64,000 nucleotides of DNA, taken from contig NZ_CP019508.1 in assembly GCF_002002865.1 (NCBI RefSeq), forward strand, positions 2,832,501 through 2,896,500. The letters run 5' to 3'. The position numbers and the translations under genes were made by a program. Position 1 is the first letter of the stretch. Every line of letters starts with the position of its first letter. The DNA comes from Brevundimonas sp. LM2 (lineage in GTDB: Bacteria > Pseudomonadota > Alphaproteobacteria > Caulobacterales > Caulobacteraceae). This document shows positions 32,439-41,362 of this stretch, piece by piece. The notes below the pieces were generated by a model. The model had not been told where the DNA came from. It made no database searches and saw only the letters and a list, made by a program, of their open reading frames with translations.

Positions 32439-33311
32439 TCAGACCGTCCCCAGCCCCACGAACGCGCGGGCCGCCGCGAAATCCCCGGCCTCGAACAGGG
32501 TGGTGGCGACGCTGCCGTCGCGGAACAGGAATTCGACCAGGAAGGGCTCGCGCGGGTCCAGCACCGCCAGGGCGTCGGCCCCCGAGGCCGGAAAGCGCCA
32601 GATCTCGCCCTGGGTCCGGCCGGTGGCCAGCAGGGTCGGGGCGGCCGGGCCGGTGCCGGCCGACCAGATCGTCTTGCGCGCGCGCTCGGGCGGCAGGGCG
32701 GCGGACCCGGCCGGGGTCAGCCACGGACGGCTGGCCAGGGCGGGATCGCGCATCACGATCCGCGCCGCATAGGGTCGCGGCCGACCGACGAAGGACACCA
32801 CCGCCGTCAGGGCATTTCCCCCCGTCGGCATGGCGCTGAGCCCGAACCGCACCGGCGAGGCCCCGACCACCGACGGCTGGACCAGACGCCAGGCCACATC
32901 GACCCGCCGGACCCGATCGGCGGTCCAGGTGGCGCGGTCGCCGGTGAACTCCATGCGCGGAATACGCTGCCAGCCGGCGAAGGCGTCGGCGACCCGGTGG
33001 CGGACGGTGGCCAGTTCGGGGTTGGCGCAGTCGACCCGCGCGGCCCGCGACCGCGCCCGCGCGGCGGTGGCGTTCAACGTCGTCTCGCTGACCCCGCCTC
33101 GCAGCGCCGCGCCGCGCGCCTGCAGCGTCGCCGCGCCCAGGGCCCCGGCCACGGGCGCGCCGAACAGGCGGCATTTCTTGTCGGCGGCGAGAACGAAGGT
33201 CCGGTCGTAATAGGTCCCGCCGCCCTCGGCCGAGGCGAGCACCGGCGACAGCGCCACGACGGCGGCGATCGCCACGGCGCTGGCGGTGCGGGGGAAAGAG
33301 CCTATCCTCAT
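32439..33311 (-). CDS. Exported protein of unknown function
   Basis: A 290-residue protein with a signal peptide (SAVAIAAVVALSPVLASAEG). The mature part has paired Cys (KKCRLFGAP and VDCANPELAT), a conserved-looking RIPRMEFTGDRATWTADRVR segment and a C-terminal EFLFRDGSVATTLFEAGDF. No domain is recognised; similar proteins may be restricted to Caulobacterales. It is divergent from the DUF1491 gene with 56 bases between their starts. Confidence 0.72.
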   Translation of the reverse strand: MRIGSFPRTASAVAIAAVVALSPVLASAEGGGTYYDRTFVLAADKKCRLFGAPVAGALGAATLQARGAALRGGVSETTLNATAARARSRAARVDCANPELATVRHRVADAFAGWQRIPRMEFTGDRATWTADRVRRVDVAWRLVQPSVVGASPVRFGLSAMPTGGNALTAVVSFVGRPRPYAARIVMRDPALASRPWLTPAGSAALPPERARKTIWSAGTGPAAPTLLATGRTQGEIWRFPASGADALAVLDPREPFLVEFLFRDGSVATTLFEAGDFAAARAFVGLGTV

Positions 33312-33367
33312 CCCCCGACCGTAAGGACGTCGTCGTTCCGGTCCCGTTTCCGAGCAAGGTTACCGAA

Positions 33368-33703
33368 GTGCTTCTGAACTCAGACCTGTGGGTCGGCGCC
33401 CTGATCCGCCGCGCCCAGATCGAGGGGGCCAATGCCACCGTCGTGCGCCGAGGCGACGCCCGCGCCGGGACGGTGATCGTTAAGGCCTACAACACCTCCG
33501 ACCGCACCGCCCGCGCCTATGCCGAGGCCGTCGGCACCGACGGCGACCGTCTGTGGATCCAGCCCGTCAGCGGCACGGAGAGCGATATCGACGCCTGGAT
33601 CGACCGCCAGCGCGGCTACGACCCCGACCTGTGGGTGGTCGAGATCGAGGACCGCCAGGGGCGGCATTTTCTGACGGAGAAAGTGGAGGATGCGGGAGGG
33701 TAG
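33368..33703 (+). CDS. DUF1491 family protein
   Basis: A 111-residue cytoplasmic protein matching the DUF1491 pattern: LWVGALIRRAQIEGANATVV, then RRGDARAGTVIVK and the C-terminal WIDRQRGYDPDLWVVEIED. The function is not known. The start is GTG 33368. It is divergent from the exported protein at 32439. A short heptamer-like repeat follows in the next intergenic space. Confidence 0.8.
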   Translation: MLLNSDLWVGALIRRAQIEGANATVVRRGDARAGTVIVKAYNTSDRTARAYAEAVGTDGDRLWIQPVSGTESDIDAWIDRQRGYDPDLWVVEIEDRQGRHFLTEKVEDAGG

Positions 33704-33942
33704 AGGGGGTGGCTGGTTGCTGCCAAGCAATGCGGCATGGCGGGCCGAGGCCTTTGCCCGCTCACCGGAGCCGTTCGACAAGCGGGACCGCCCTGACCCC
33801 CAGCCACCAGCCACCAGCCACGCAACCGCCTCTCCCCCCTCCCCTAACACCTCGCTAACCCCGTTCAGACACGGAACCGAAAACCAGCCGGGCCTACGGT
33901 CGGGCTGTCGACAGAGCCGTCGGCGCGATCGAGTGCCCCCCT
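33704..33942. repeat. Intergenic space with CAGCCAC heptamers in both orientations
   Basis: This 239-base space holds three tandem CAGCCAC units (33801-33821) and one inverted copy, GTGGCTG, at 33709-33715. It is a smaller version of the pattern seen at 29803-30073. Nothing coding is supported here. Confidence 0.6.
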
Positions 33943-34323
33943 ATGCTGTTTCTGATGAACGACGTGGTGTTCGACCTGGACGAGGCCTCTCCGGTCCCGT
34001 CGGCCGACGCGCGCCGGTTCGAGAAACTGGGGTTCGACTATCTGATGGAGCTGGGCTGCGAGCTGTTCGCCGCGGACCCGCTGCTGCATCGGAGCGATCC
34101 GGAACGGGCGCGCCGCCTGGCCTGGCTGATCCATCAGCGGTCGCCCGAGGTGAACGCCGCCCTGTTCGCCGCGCCCGACTACGACTGCGATCCGGCTCTG
34201 GTCGAGCCGCGCTTCTGCGCCCTGCCGGCGGCCGTCCTGCGTCAGCTGCAGGCCAAGAGCGGCAAGGGTCGGCTGGACGCGGTCACGGCCGACCGCGCCG
34301 TCTGGGGCCGTATGGCGGCCTGA
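33943..34323 (+). CDS. Conserved hypothetical protein
   Basis: A 126-residue acidic protein from ATG 33943 (MLFLMNDVVFDLDEASPVPS). It has predicted helices LGFDYLMELGCELFAADPLL and DPERARRLAWLIHQRSPEVN, and a Cys-containing FCALPAAVLRQLQAKSG. No domain was recognised, and no signal peptide or membrane segment is present. Codon use is like that of neighbouring genes, so it looks real. Confidence 0.65.
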   Translation: MLFLMNDVVFDLDEASPVPSADARRFEKLGFDYLMELGCELFAADPLLHRSDPERARRLAWLIHQRSPEVNAALFAAPDYDCDPALVEPRFCALPAAVLRQLQAKSGKGRLDAVTADRAVWGRMAA

Positions 34324-34338
34324 GCCGTCGCCGCTGTC

Positions 34339-34497
34339 CTAGAACAGCGCCGCCATCGCCACGTGAACCAGCAGCGCCGTCACGACGATGAAGCCGAAGC
34401 CTCCCGCCAGGCCGATCGCCGGGTGAAGTGTGCCTTTCGGCGTGTCCCGGCCATGCCGGGCGGTCGAAAGGCGGTGTCCTGAGTCAAGCAAGGCCAT
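34339..34497 (-). CDS. Small single-pass membrane protein
   Basis: A 52-residue protein beginning at ATG 34497 with a strong GAAGGAGACG ribosome-binding site. Residues 1-27 are polar, then one hydrophobic segment (IGLAGGFGFIVVTALLVHVA) runs to near the C-terminus. Function unknown. It converges on the hypothetical gene at 33943. Confidence 0.65.
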   Translation of the reverse strand: MALLDSGHRLSTARHGRDTPKGTLHPAIGLAGGFGFIVVTALLVHVAMAALF

Positions 34498-34655
34498 GAT
34501 CGTCTCCTTCTTCCCTGCGGCGTCAGGCTCGCGTCCATGACGTCTCGCAAAGGGAGGATGCGCTCGATAACCCCGTCTGGCGAGGGGTTTTTGCGACCTC
34601 GGGGCCCGTCGCCGAAATCGTCGCAGCACCGCTGGATCTCGGCTATTCTGCGGGC

Positions 34656-35237
34656 ATGAACGCCGCGCTCCAACGCATGACCGCCGACGAGTTCCTGGTC
34701 TGGAGCCAGCAGCAGGCCGAAAGCTGGGAGTTCGTCAGCGGCCATCCCGTCCTGCGCCACGCCGGCTCGACAGACCTGATGACCGGCGCGACCGAGCGGC
34801 ATGATCGGATCGTCACCAATCTGATCGCGGACCTGCATCAGAAACTTCGTCGCGGGCCTTGCCGGGTCAAGACGGCCGATCAGGCCACCGCCATGCCGAC
34901 GGGCAATATCCGCCGCCCCGATGTCACGATCGACTGCGGCCCGCCTAACCCCGACAGCCTCTCCACCAGCGTCCCGACCGTACTGTTCGAGGTCTTGTCG
35001 CCCTCGACGCGCCTGATCGATCTCGTCAAGAAGACCGAAGAATACAAGACGCTGGAAAGCCTCAAGCACATCGTTCTGATGGAGGCGGACGTCGTTAAGG
35101 TCATGATGTGGACCCGCAATGCCGAAGGATGGAGTCTCGAAGCCTTCGAGACGATCGAGGCGGTCCTGCCGCTGACCGGCATCGGCGTGGACCTCTCCCC
35201 GGCGGACGCCTACGACGGCGTCACCCTGGCCCCATAG
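34656..35237 (+). CDS. Uma2 family (PD-(D/E)XK-like) protein, intact copy
   Basis: A 193-residue Uma2/DUF820 protein. It keeps RRPDVTIDCG and LFEVLSPSTRLIDL, the segments altered or broken in the two copies at 16557-17699. The start MNAALQRMTADEFLVWSQQQ matches those copies closely, so the three are recent paralogues. The fold is restriction-endonuclease-like, but no function is proven. It lies just upstream of prfC with 41 bases between them, yet no functional link is suggested. Confidence 0.85.
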   Translation: MNAALQRMTADEFLVWSQQQAESWEFVSGHPVLRHAGSTDLMTGATERHDRIVTNLIADLHQKLRRGPCRVKTADQATAMPTGNIRRPDVTIDCGPPNPDSLSTSVPTVLFEVLSPSTRLIDLVKKTEEYKTLESLKHIVLMEADVVKVMMWTRNAEGWSLEAFETIEAVLPLTGIGVDLSPADAYDGVTLAP

Positions 35238-35278
35238 CGGTTCGACATTTCGGGCCGTCCGGGCTACCTCCCGCCTCC

Positions 35279-36925
35279 ATGTCGAAACTGACCCTGAACG
35301 AGGAGGCCCTGCGGCGCAGGACCTTCGCCATCATCGCCCACCCCGACGCCGGCAAGACCACGCTGACCGAGCATATCCTGCTGTCCGGCGGGGCCATCCG
35401 CGCGGCCGGGGCCGTGCGGGCGCGGGGCGAGAACCGGCGCACCCAGTCCGACTGGATGAAGATCGAGAAGGAGCGCGGCATCTCCGTCTCCGCCTCGGTC
35501 ATGACCTTCGAACACACCACGTCCGACGGCGTGGCCAAGATGTTCAACCTGCTCGACACACCGGGGCACGAGGACTTCTCGGAAGACACCTACCGCACCC
35601 TGACCGCCGCCGACTGCGCCATCATGGTGCTGGACGCCGCCAAGGGCATCGAGCCCCAGACCCTGAAGCTGTTCGAGGTCTGCCGCCTGCGCGACATCCC
35701 GATCATCACCTTCATCAACAAGCTGGACCGCGAAGCCCTGGACCCCCTTGAGTTGCTGGACGAGATCGCCTCCAAGCTGCAGCTGGACCCCGCCCCCGTC
35801 TGGTGGCCGGCTCAGAGCGGCAACCGGCTGCGTGGCATGGTCGAGATGAACACCGGCACCTTCCAGCCCTATGCCCGCAAGATCCCCGGCGCGACCGAGG
35901 ACGCCGGCCATCCCCCCGCCCTGCCCCTGTCCGAGGCCGCCCACTATTTCGAGCCGGGCGAGCATCAGGAACTGATGGACGCGGCCGAGCTGGTCACCGG
36001 CGGCTACCCGGCCTTCGACCGCCAGTCCTTCCTCGAGGGCCATATGACGCCCGTGCTGTGGGGCTCGGCCCTGCGCCATTTCGGCATCGACGAGCTGCTG
36101 GCCGCCATCGGCGAATGGGCCCCCCCTCCGAAAGTCATGCCGGCCCGCAAGGAAGCCCCGCCCGAGACCCGGAACGCCCCGGCTCCGGTCGAGCTGTCGA
36201 TCCAGCCCGGCTCGGACGAGGTCACCGGCTTCGTCTTCAAGGTTCAGGCCAATATGGACCCCAACCACCGCGACCGGATCGCCATGTTCCGCATGGCCTC
36301 GGGGTCGTTCAAGCGCGGCATGAAGCTGAAGGTGCAGAACACCGGCAAGTCCCTGTCGGTCAACGCCCCCATCATGTTCTTCGCCAGCGACCGCGAACTG
36401 GCCGAGGACGCCTTCGCCGGCGACGTCATCGGCATCCCCAACCACGGCGTCCTGCGCGTCGGCGACAGCCTGTCGGAAAGCGGCATGATCCGTTTCGCCG
36501 GTCTGCCGAACTTCGCCCCGGAGATCCTGCAACGCGTCCGGGTCAAGGATCCGCTGAAGGCCAAACACCTGAAGAAGGCGCTGGACGGCCTGGCCGAAGA
36601 GGGCGTGACCCAGCTGTTCCGCCCGGAGATCGGCGCCGACTTCATCGTCGGGGCGGTGGGCCAGCTGCAGTTCGAGGTCATGGCCGACCGCTTGGGCGAG
36701 GAATACGGGCTGGAGGTCATCTTCGAGCACAGCCCCTATGCCGAGGCCCGCTGGATCGACGGCGCGCCCGCCGACGTCGAGGACTTCATGTCCAAATACC
36801 GCGGCCAGATGGCCCGCGACATCGATCAGGCCCCGGTCTTCCTGGCCAAGTCGTCGTGGGAGACGGGCTATGTGACAGAGCGGTTCCCGAAGGTGGCCTT
36901 CACAAAGACCCGGGAACGCGGCTGA
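35279..36925 (+). CDS. prfC: Peptide chain release factor 3
   Basis: A 548-residue translational GTPase that recycles RF1 and RF2 from the ribosome after peptide release. G1 is AHPDAGKTTLTEH, G3 is DTPGHEDFSED and G4 is NKLDRE; RTQSDWMKIEKERGISVSAS is the switch I region. The C-terminal domain ends with VFLAKSSWETGY and FPKVAFTKTRERG. The start is ATG 35279; a longer in-frame extension exists upstream but overlaps the Uma2 gene. Confidence 0.96.
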   Translation: MSKLTLNEEALRRRTFAIIAHPDAGKTTLTEHILLSGGAIRAAGAVRARGENRRTQSDWMKIEKERGISVSASVMTFEHTTSDGVAKMFNLLDTPGHEDFSEDTYRTLTAADCAIMVLDAAKGIEPQTLKLFEVCRLRDIPIITFINKLDREALDPLELLDEIASKLQLDPAPVWWPAQSGNRLRGMVEMNTGTFQPYARKIPGATEDAGHPPALPLSEAAHYFEPGEHQELMDAAELVTGGYPAFDRQSFLEGHMTPVLWGSALRHFGIDELLAAIGEWAPPPKVMPARKEAPPETRNAPAPVELSIQPGSDEVTGFVFKVQANMDPNHRDRIAMFRMASGSFKRGMKLKVQNTGKSLSVNAPIMFFASDRELAEDAFAGDVIGIPNHGVLRVGDSLSESGMIRFAGLPNFAPEILQRVRVKDPLKAKHLKKALDGLAEEGVTQLFRPEIGADFIVGAVGQLQFEVMADRLGEEYGLEVIFEHSPYAEARWIDGAPADVEDFMSKYRGQMARDIDQAPVFLAKSSWETGYVTERFPKVAFTKTRERG

Positions 36926-36964
36926 GCCGAACCGCCCCGTCCGGTAACGCCCCTGCGCGAGCGC

Positions 36965-39232
36965 CTAGGCGGCCGAGGCGATGCGGCGTTCGGGGGCGAA
37001 CCGCGCGTCCTGGCCCGGCAGGTCGACCTTCTGGCCGTCGTACATCCGGGCGATCAGGTCGGCCCCGACCGGCGGGCTGGACAGATAGCCCTGGAACTCG
37101 TTGCAGCCCACCGCCGCCAGGCGGAGCCACTGTTCGGTCGTCTCCACGCCCTCGGCGATCACCCGCATGTTCAGCGAGCGGCCGAGATCGATGATGGTCG
37201 AGACCAGCACATCGGCGCAGTTCGACAGGCCGATCTCGACCACGAACGAGCGGTCGATCTTGATCTTACCGATTGGAAACCGGCTCAAATAGGACAGGCT
37301 GGAATAGCCGGTGCCGAAATCGTCGATGGCCAGGGAGAAACCGGCCGCGCGCAGCGCCCGCAGCTGGGCGGCGGTCTCCTGACCCTGATCCACCAGAACC
37401 CCCTCGGTCAGTTCCAGCTCTATGTTCGACGGCTGCACCCCCATGGCCTCGGCCAGGGCCACGATCCGGGCGGTGAACCCGCCGTCCCGAAGCTGCAGCG
37501 CCGAGACATTGATGGCCGTCTTGACGTTCGGCCAGCGCAGACTGTCCCTGAAGGCGCGCTTCAGCGTGAACATGCCCAGGGCTTCGATCAGACCACACTC
37601 CTCGGCCAGGGGCACGAAGACGGCGGGTGAGACGGCGCCGTAGGTGCTGGAGGTCCATCGGACCAGGGCCTCGACCCCGATCAGGTTGCGCGCCCGATCG
37701 ACCTGGGGCTGGTAGACCATGGTCAGGGCCCCGGTATGCAGATCGCGCTTCAGGGCCTCCTGCATGCCCCGCCGGAGGCGCAAGGCCTCGTCCATGTCTG
37801 GATCGTACACGGCGAACCGCGATCGACCTTGGCGCTTGGCGGCGAACAGGGCCAGGTCGGCCCGCCGCAGCACGTCGCCCGCGTCGCGGTCCTCCGCGCT
37901 CAGAAGGGCCACGCCGACGCTGGCGCTGGTCTGGATCCGGCCGATGCTGAGGGCGAAGGGTCGCGCGATGGCCTGAACGATCGCCTCGGCCCAGGCCTGC
38001 GCCGAATCCGCGTCGGTCAGCGGCTGTAGCAGGGCGAACTCGTCACCGCCGATGCGGTAACAGACCGCCTCCGCGTCCGCCATCCGACGCAGACGACGCG
38101 CGGCGAACCGCAGCAGCTCATCGCCGAGGCTGTGACCGCTGATATCGTTGATGTCCTTGAAGTTATCGAGATCGATGCAGTGGAGCGCGTAGCGCGGCCC
38201 GTCGGTCGCCTCGACCTCGACCAGTTCCGCCAGCCGGGCCTCCAGGGCCGCGCGGTTGCCCAGGCCGGTCAAGGTGTCGTGATAGGCGATATGCACCGCC
38301 CGTTGCTCGCTTTCGATCACGGCGACGGTCGCGGCATAGGCGCGACGATAGGCCGCCAGGGCTACGATCAGGATCGCGGACAGCAAGGCCAGCGTCAGGG
38401 GCAGGAAACGGGCCAGCAGCGCCCCGCCCGGCCGCTGAGGGGTCCAGTCCACGGTGGCCACCACCGTGCCCCGGGGATCGGCGATGCTGGCGTGGGCCTC
38501 GCCGGGTTCGTCGCGGGCGTCGTCCAGATGCAGATGGGCGTCGGTCAGCATGTAGCGCGCGGCGAAGGCGTCGATGAAGGCCTGATCGACCCTATGCCCG
38601 GTCACGACGACGGGGGCCCGGCGGCCCTGGATCCGGGCGGTGCCGAAATCGGGCTGCACCAGGGTGGCCGACAGCACGAAGAGATCCTCGCCCACCCGGT
38701 CGATCGCGCTGGCGGTCAGGGCGGTCATGGGCTTGTTGGCCTGGGATGGGGTCGTGGTCGTGATGCGCAGCGCCTCCGCCTGGCGGACCCGAGCCACGAG
38801 GCCGGCCATCGGACGCTCGAGGTTTTTGTAGGCGGACAGCGGCGCATCGCGCCCGCCGTCCATGCCGTAGAGTGGCCTGTCCTCCGCGTTCAGCACCCAG
38901 GAGAACTGGAATCCGTCGGTGACGTGCAGATAGGTGCCGATGTTGTCCCGGGCCCAGCCGCGGTCGAAACGGTTGTCCAGATGGACCACGGCCTCGTCCC
39001 ACACCGCCTGGGGCACCACGCCGCGCCCGATCTCGGCGACGCGCGACGCCAGGCCGTTGTCGACCAGGACCTGCTCGCGCTCGCGCGACACGCGGTCGAA
39101 ACTGTCCGACATCCGGGTCAGGGTGACGCCCAGCAGAACGATCGCCAGCAGGCCCCCGCCGGCGACTTTCCAAACCTCGTTCTTCGCCCTCGCGCGCTGT
39201 GGCAACGGATGCCCCTGATGTCCAAGCGTCAC
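36965..39232 (-). CDS. CHASE4-type GGDEF/EAL cyclic-di-GMP protein
   Basis: A 755-residue inner-membrane protein. One membrane segment lies near residues 22-40, a periplasmic CHASE4-like sensor (about 45-265) follows, and a second membrane segment is near 275-300. The GGDEF domain has the intact motif RIGGDEFA near 392. The EAL domain has GVEALVRW near 517, then ELELTEG, IDDFGTGYSSLSYL and VIAEGVET. Both catalytic motifs look complete, so it could make or break cyclic-di-GMP; often one domain regulates the other. It faces prfC convergently. Confidence 0.92.
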   Translation of the reverse strand: MTLGHQGHPLPQRARAKNEVWKVAGGGLLAIVLLGVTLTRMSDSFDRVSREREQVLVDNGLASRVAEIGRGVVPQAVWDEAVVHLDNRFDRGWARDNIGTYLHVTDGFQFSWVLNAEDRPLYGMDGGRDAPLSAYKNLERPMAGLVARVRQAEALRITTTTPSQANKPMTALTASAIDRVGEDLFVLSATLVQPDFGTARIQGRRAPVVVTGHRVDQAFIDAFAARYMLTDAHLHLDDARDEPGEAHASIADPRGTVVATVDWTPQRPGGALLARFLPLTLALLSAILIVALAAYRRAYAATVAVIESEQRAVHIAYHDTLTGLGNRAALEARLAELVEVEATDGPRYALHCIDLDNFKDINDISGHSLGDELLRFAARRLRRMADAEAVCYRIGGDEFALLQPLTDADSAQAWAEAIVQAIARPFALSIGRIQTSASVGVALLSAEDRDAGDVLRRADLALFAAKRQGRSRFAVYDPDMDEALRLRRGMQEALKRDLHTGALTMVYQPQVDRARNLIGVEALVRWTSSTYGAVSPAVFVPLAEECGLIEALGMFTLKRAFRDSLRWPNVKTAINVSALQLRDGGFTARIVALAEAMGVQPSNIELELTEGVLVDQGQETAAQLRALRAAGFSLAIDDFGTGYSSLSYLSRFPIGKIKIDRSFVVEIGLSNCADVLVSTIIDLGRSLNMRVIAEGVETTEQWLRLAAVGCNEFQGYLSSPPVGADLIARMYDGQKVDLPGQDARFAPERRIASAA

Positions 39233-39377
39233 AGTAGCGCGCGATACCTAACAACGTTCTTCCCGACACGGTAAACGCGACCCTCGCGCGGCCAGATGGG
39301 CCGGGCTCGATGCGGTCTGTGAAACTCTCGGCCCCGCCCGCCATTGTTCTGTCGCGACCGCATGATGGAAGAGACGC

Positions 39378-40070
39378 ATGATCGAACGTTCCTCACCCCC
39401 ACGTCCGAGCCTGAGGCTGATCCTGTTCGCGGGCGGCCTTCTGCTGACGGGCGCATCGGCCTCGGCCCAGGACCAGGGCAGCGCCACGACCCGGTCCCTG
39501 AACACCGGTCCGGCCGGGTCCGTGCTGACGCCCCGGCCCAACGCCCAGCCGCCCCTCGCCCAGCCCGTCCCGCCCCGGGCGTCCGCGCCTGAGGCCGCGC
39601 CGCGCACGGCGGAGCGAACGCTCGAGGACCTTCTGGGCGAGACCGAGGCCGGCCCGACCCTGCCAGACGCGCCGGTCGCCAAGGGCGTCACCTTGGCCGA
39701 GGGCGAGAGCGAGCCGGCCCCCATTGCCCTGGCCCTCGGCTACTATGCTAGGGGCGACAAGGACTGCGCCGAGGTCTGGCCCGGCGACGGCGATCTGGCC
39801 TTCGCCACACCGACCGCCTTCACGATCGATTTCGGCGGCTGCGAGCCCGGCCCCTGGCAACAGACTGGTCCCAACAGCTGGCGCGAGGAGCAGCGCTGCC
39901 AGACCGAGTTGGGTGGAGACGCCGGGGCCTATACGATCAGCTATGAAGTTCTGGACGCCGGCACGCTGAAACGCACCGCCCGCCTGGCCATCGACGGAAC
40001 CGTCGAGGAGGATCAGTGGAAACACTGCGAACCGGCGGACATCCCCGAGAATGCGCGGTTCAAGTCCTGA
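39378..40070 (+). CDS. Exported protein of unknown function
   Basis: A 230-residue protein with a signal peptide (LRLILFAGGLLLTGASASAQ). A Pro/Ala-rich linker is followed by a C-terminal domain (about 120-230) with four Cys (KDCAEVWPGDG, FGGCEPGPW, EEQRCQTELGG, WKHCEPADI). These could form two disulfides in the periplasm. No family is recognised. The start ATG 39378 has a GAAGAG site upstream. A terminator hairpin follows. Confidence 0.7.
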   Translation: MIERSSPPRPSLRLILFAGGLLLTGASASAQDQGSATTRSLNTGPAGSVLTPRPNAQPPLAQPVPPRASAPEAAPRTAERTLEDLLGETEAGPTLPDAPVAKGVTLAEGESEPAPIALALGYYARGDKDCAEVWPGDGDLAFATPTAFTIDFGGCEPGPWQQTGPNSWREEQRCQTELGGDAGAYTISYEVLDAGTLKRTARLAIDGTVEEDQWKHCEPADIPENARFKS

Positions 40071-40077
40071 CGCGGAC

Positions 40078-40103
40078 GACCGCCGGCCGCTCGGCCGGCG
40101 GTC
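40078..40103. terminator. Terminator-like hairpin between convergent genes
   Basis: A perfect 12-bp stem GACCGCCGGCCG / CGGCCGGCGGTC with a 2-base CT linker at the centre. It lies between the exported protein gene and the convergent ene-reductase. Confidence 0.65.
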
Positions 40104-40113
40104 GGGTCGCCGA

Positions 40114-41211
40114 TCAGGCCGCGGCCGTCTCCAGCGTCGGATAGTCGATATAGCCCTCGGCTCCGCCGCCGTAGAAGGTGCCCTGGTCGGGGGTGTTCAG
40201 GGGGGCGTCGGTCTTCCAGCGCTCGACCAGGTCGGGGTTCGCCAGAACCGGCACGCCGATGCTGACCAGGTCGGCGCGGCCGTCATCAATCGCTTTCTGA
40301 GCCAGTTCTTTCGTCAGGCCGCCGTTCAGCATGAAGGGGCCGTCGAAGGCCTCGCGCATCTGCGCCGCCAGCTGTGGCGCGCCGCCCTTGATCGCCATCG
40401 GCGTGTCGGGCTCGCCCTCGATCACATGCAGATAGGCCAGGCCGAACGGCTTCAGCGCCGCGGCGACGTGCAGGAACAGCGGCCCCGGGTTCGAATCCAT
40501 CGTCCCGTTGGCCCCGTTCGACGGCGACAGGCGGACGCCGACCCGGTCGGCGCCGATCGCCGCGACCACGGCCGTGACGACCTCCAGCAGGAAGCGGGTG
40601 CGGTTCTCGATCGAGCCGCCATAGCGGTCGTCGCGCTGATTGGAGCCGTCCTTCAGGAATTGGTCGATCAGATAGCCGTTGGCGGCATGGATCTCGACGC
40701 CGTCGAACCCGGCCTTCCTGGCCATCTCGGCGGCATGGACATAGTCCTGCACGATGGCGGCGATCTGATCCTCCGTCAGGACGCGCGGCGTCTCCATCTG
40801 GGTCATGGTGAAGTCGGGCTTCATGATCTGGCCGACGGCGGCGATGGCCGAGGGGCCGTAGCCCGGCAGGCCGTCCGACTGGTAGGCCGAGACCGAGACG
40901 CGGCCGACGTGCCACAGCTGGGCCACCATCTTGCCGCCCTTGGCGTGGACCGCGTCCAGGATCGGCTTCCAGCCGGCGACCTGTTCGTCGGTGAAGATGC
41001 CGGGCGTGGCCGGATAGCCCTGGCCCGAGCGGCTGATCTGGGTGGCCTCGGAGATGATCAAGCCGACCGAGGCGCGCTGGGCATAATATTCGACCGCCAT
41101 CGGATTGGGGACCTCGTTCGCGATCGCGCGGCTGCGGGTCAGGGGGGCCATGGCGATGCGATTGTTCGCATGGATGGCGCCGAGGTCGAACGGATCGAAG
41201 AGGGAAGTCAT
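40114..41211 (-). CDS. Old Yellow Enzyme family ene-reductase
   Basis: A 365-residue FMN oxidoreductase that reduces activated C=C bonds. The FMN and substrate motifs are present: LTRSRAIANEVPNP, AQLWHVGRVS, the catalytic pair in EIHAANGYLIDQFLKDGSNQ, and NRTRFLLEVVTAV. It belongs to the alkene reductase NemA/Oye class. ATG 41211 was chosen; a GTG three codons earlier is possible. Often under redox- or electrophile-responsive control, but no such site was seen here. It is divergent from the next gene. Confidence 0.92.
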   Translation of the reverse strand: MTSLFDPFDLGAIHANNRIAMAPLTRSRAIANEVPNPMAVEYYAQRASVGLIISEATQISRSGQGYPATPGIFTDEQVAGWKPILDAVHAKGGKMVAQLWHVGRVSVSAYQSDGLPGYGPSAIAAVGQIMKPDFTMTQMETPRVLTEDQIAAIVQDYVHAAEMARKAGFDGVEIHAANGYLIDQFLKDGSNQRDDRYGGSIENRTRFLLEVVTAVVAAIGADRVGVRLSPSNGANGTMDSNPGPLFLHVAAALKPFGLAYLHVIEGEPDTPMAIKGGAPQLAAQMREAFDGPFMLNGGLTKELAQKAIDDGRADLVSIGVPVLANPDLVERWKTDAPLNTPDQGTFYGGGAEGYIDYPTLETAAA

Positions 41212-41362
41212 TGAGCACACATGCTGTTGCGGTAGCGCGAAAGGTGGGGATGGCGTTGCGGCACCGCAACCGGGAACTTCCAGGCGGCGTCGCCTTTGCT
41301 ACAGTTCGTCCAGACGCGACGAAGCGGTCCCGAACCGGGACAGACGGAGAGACGACGTGGCC

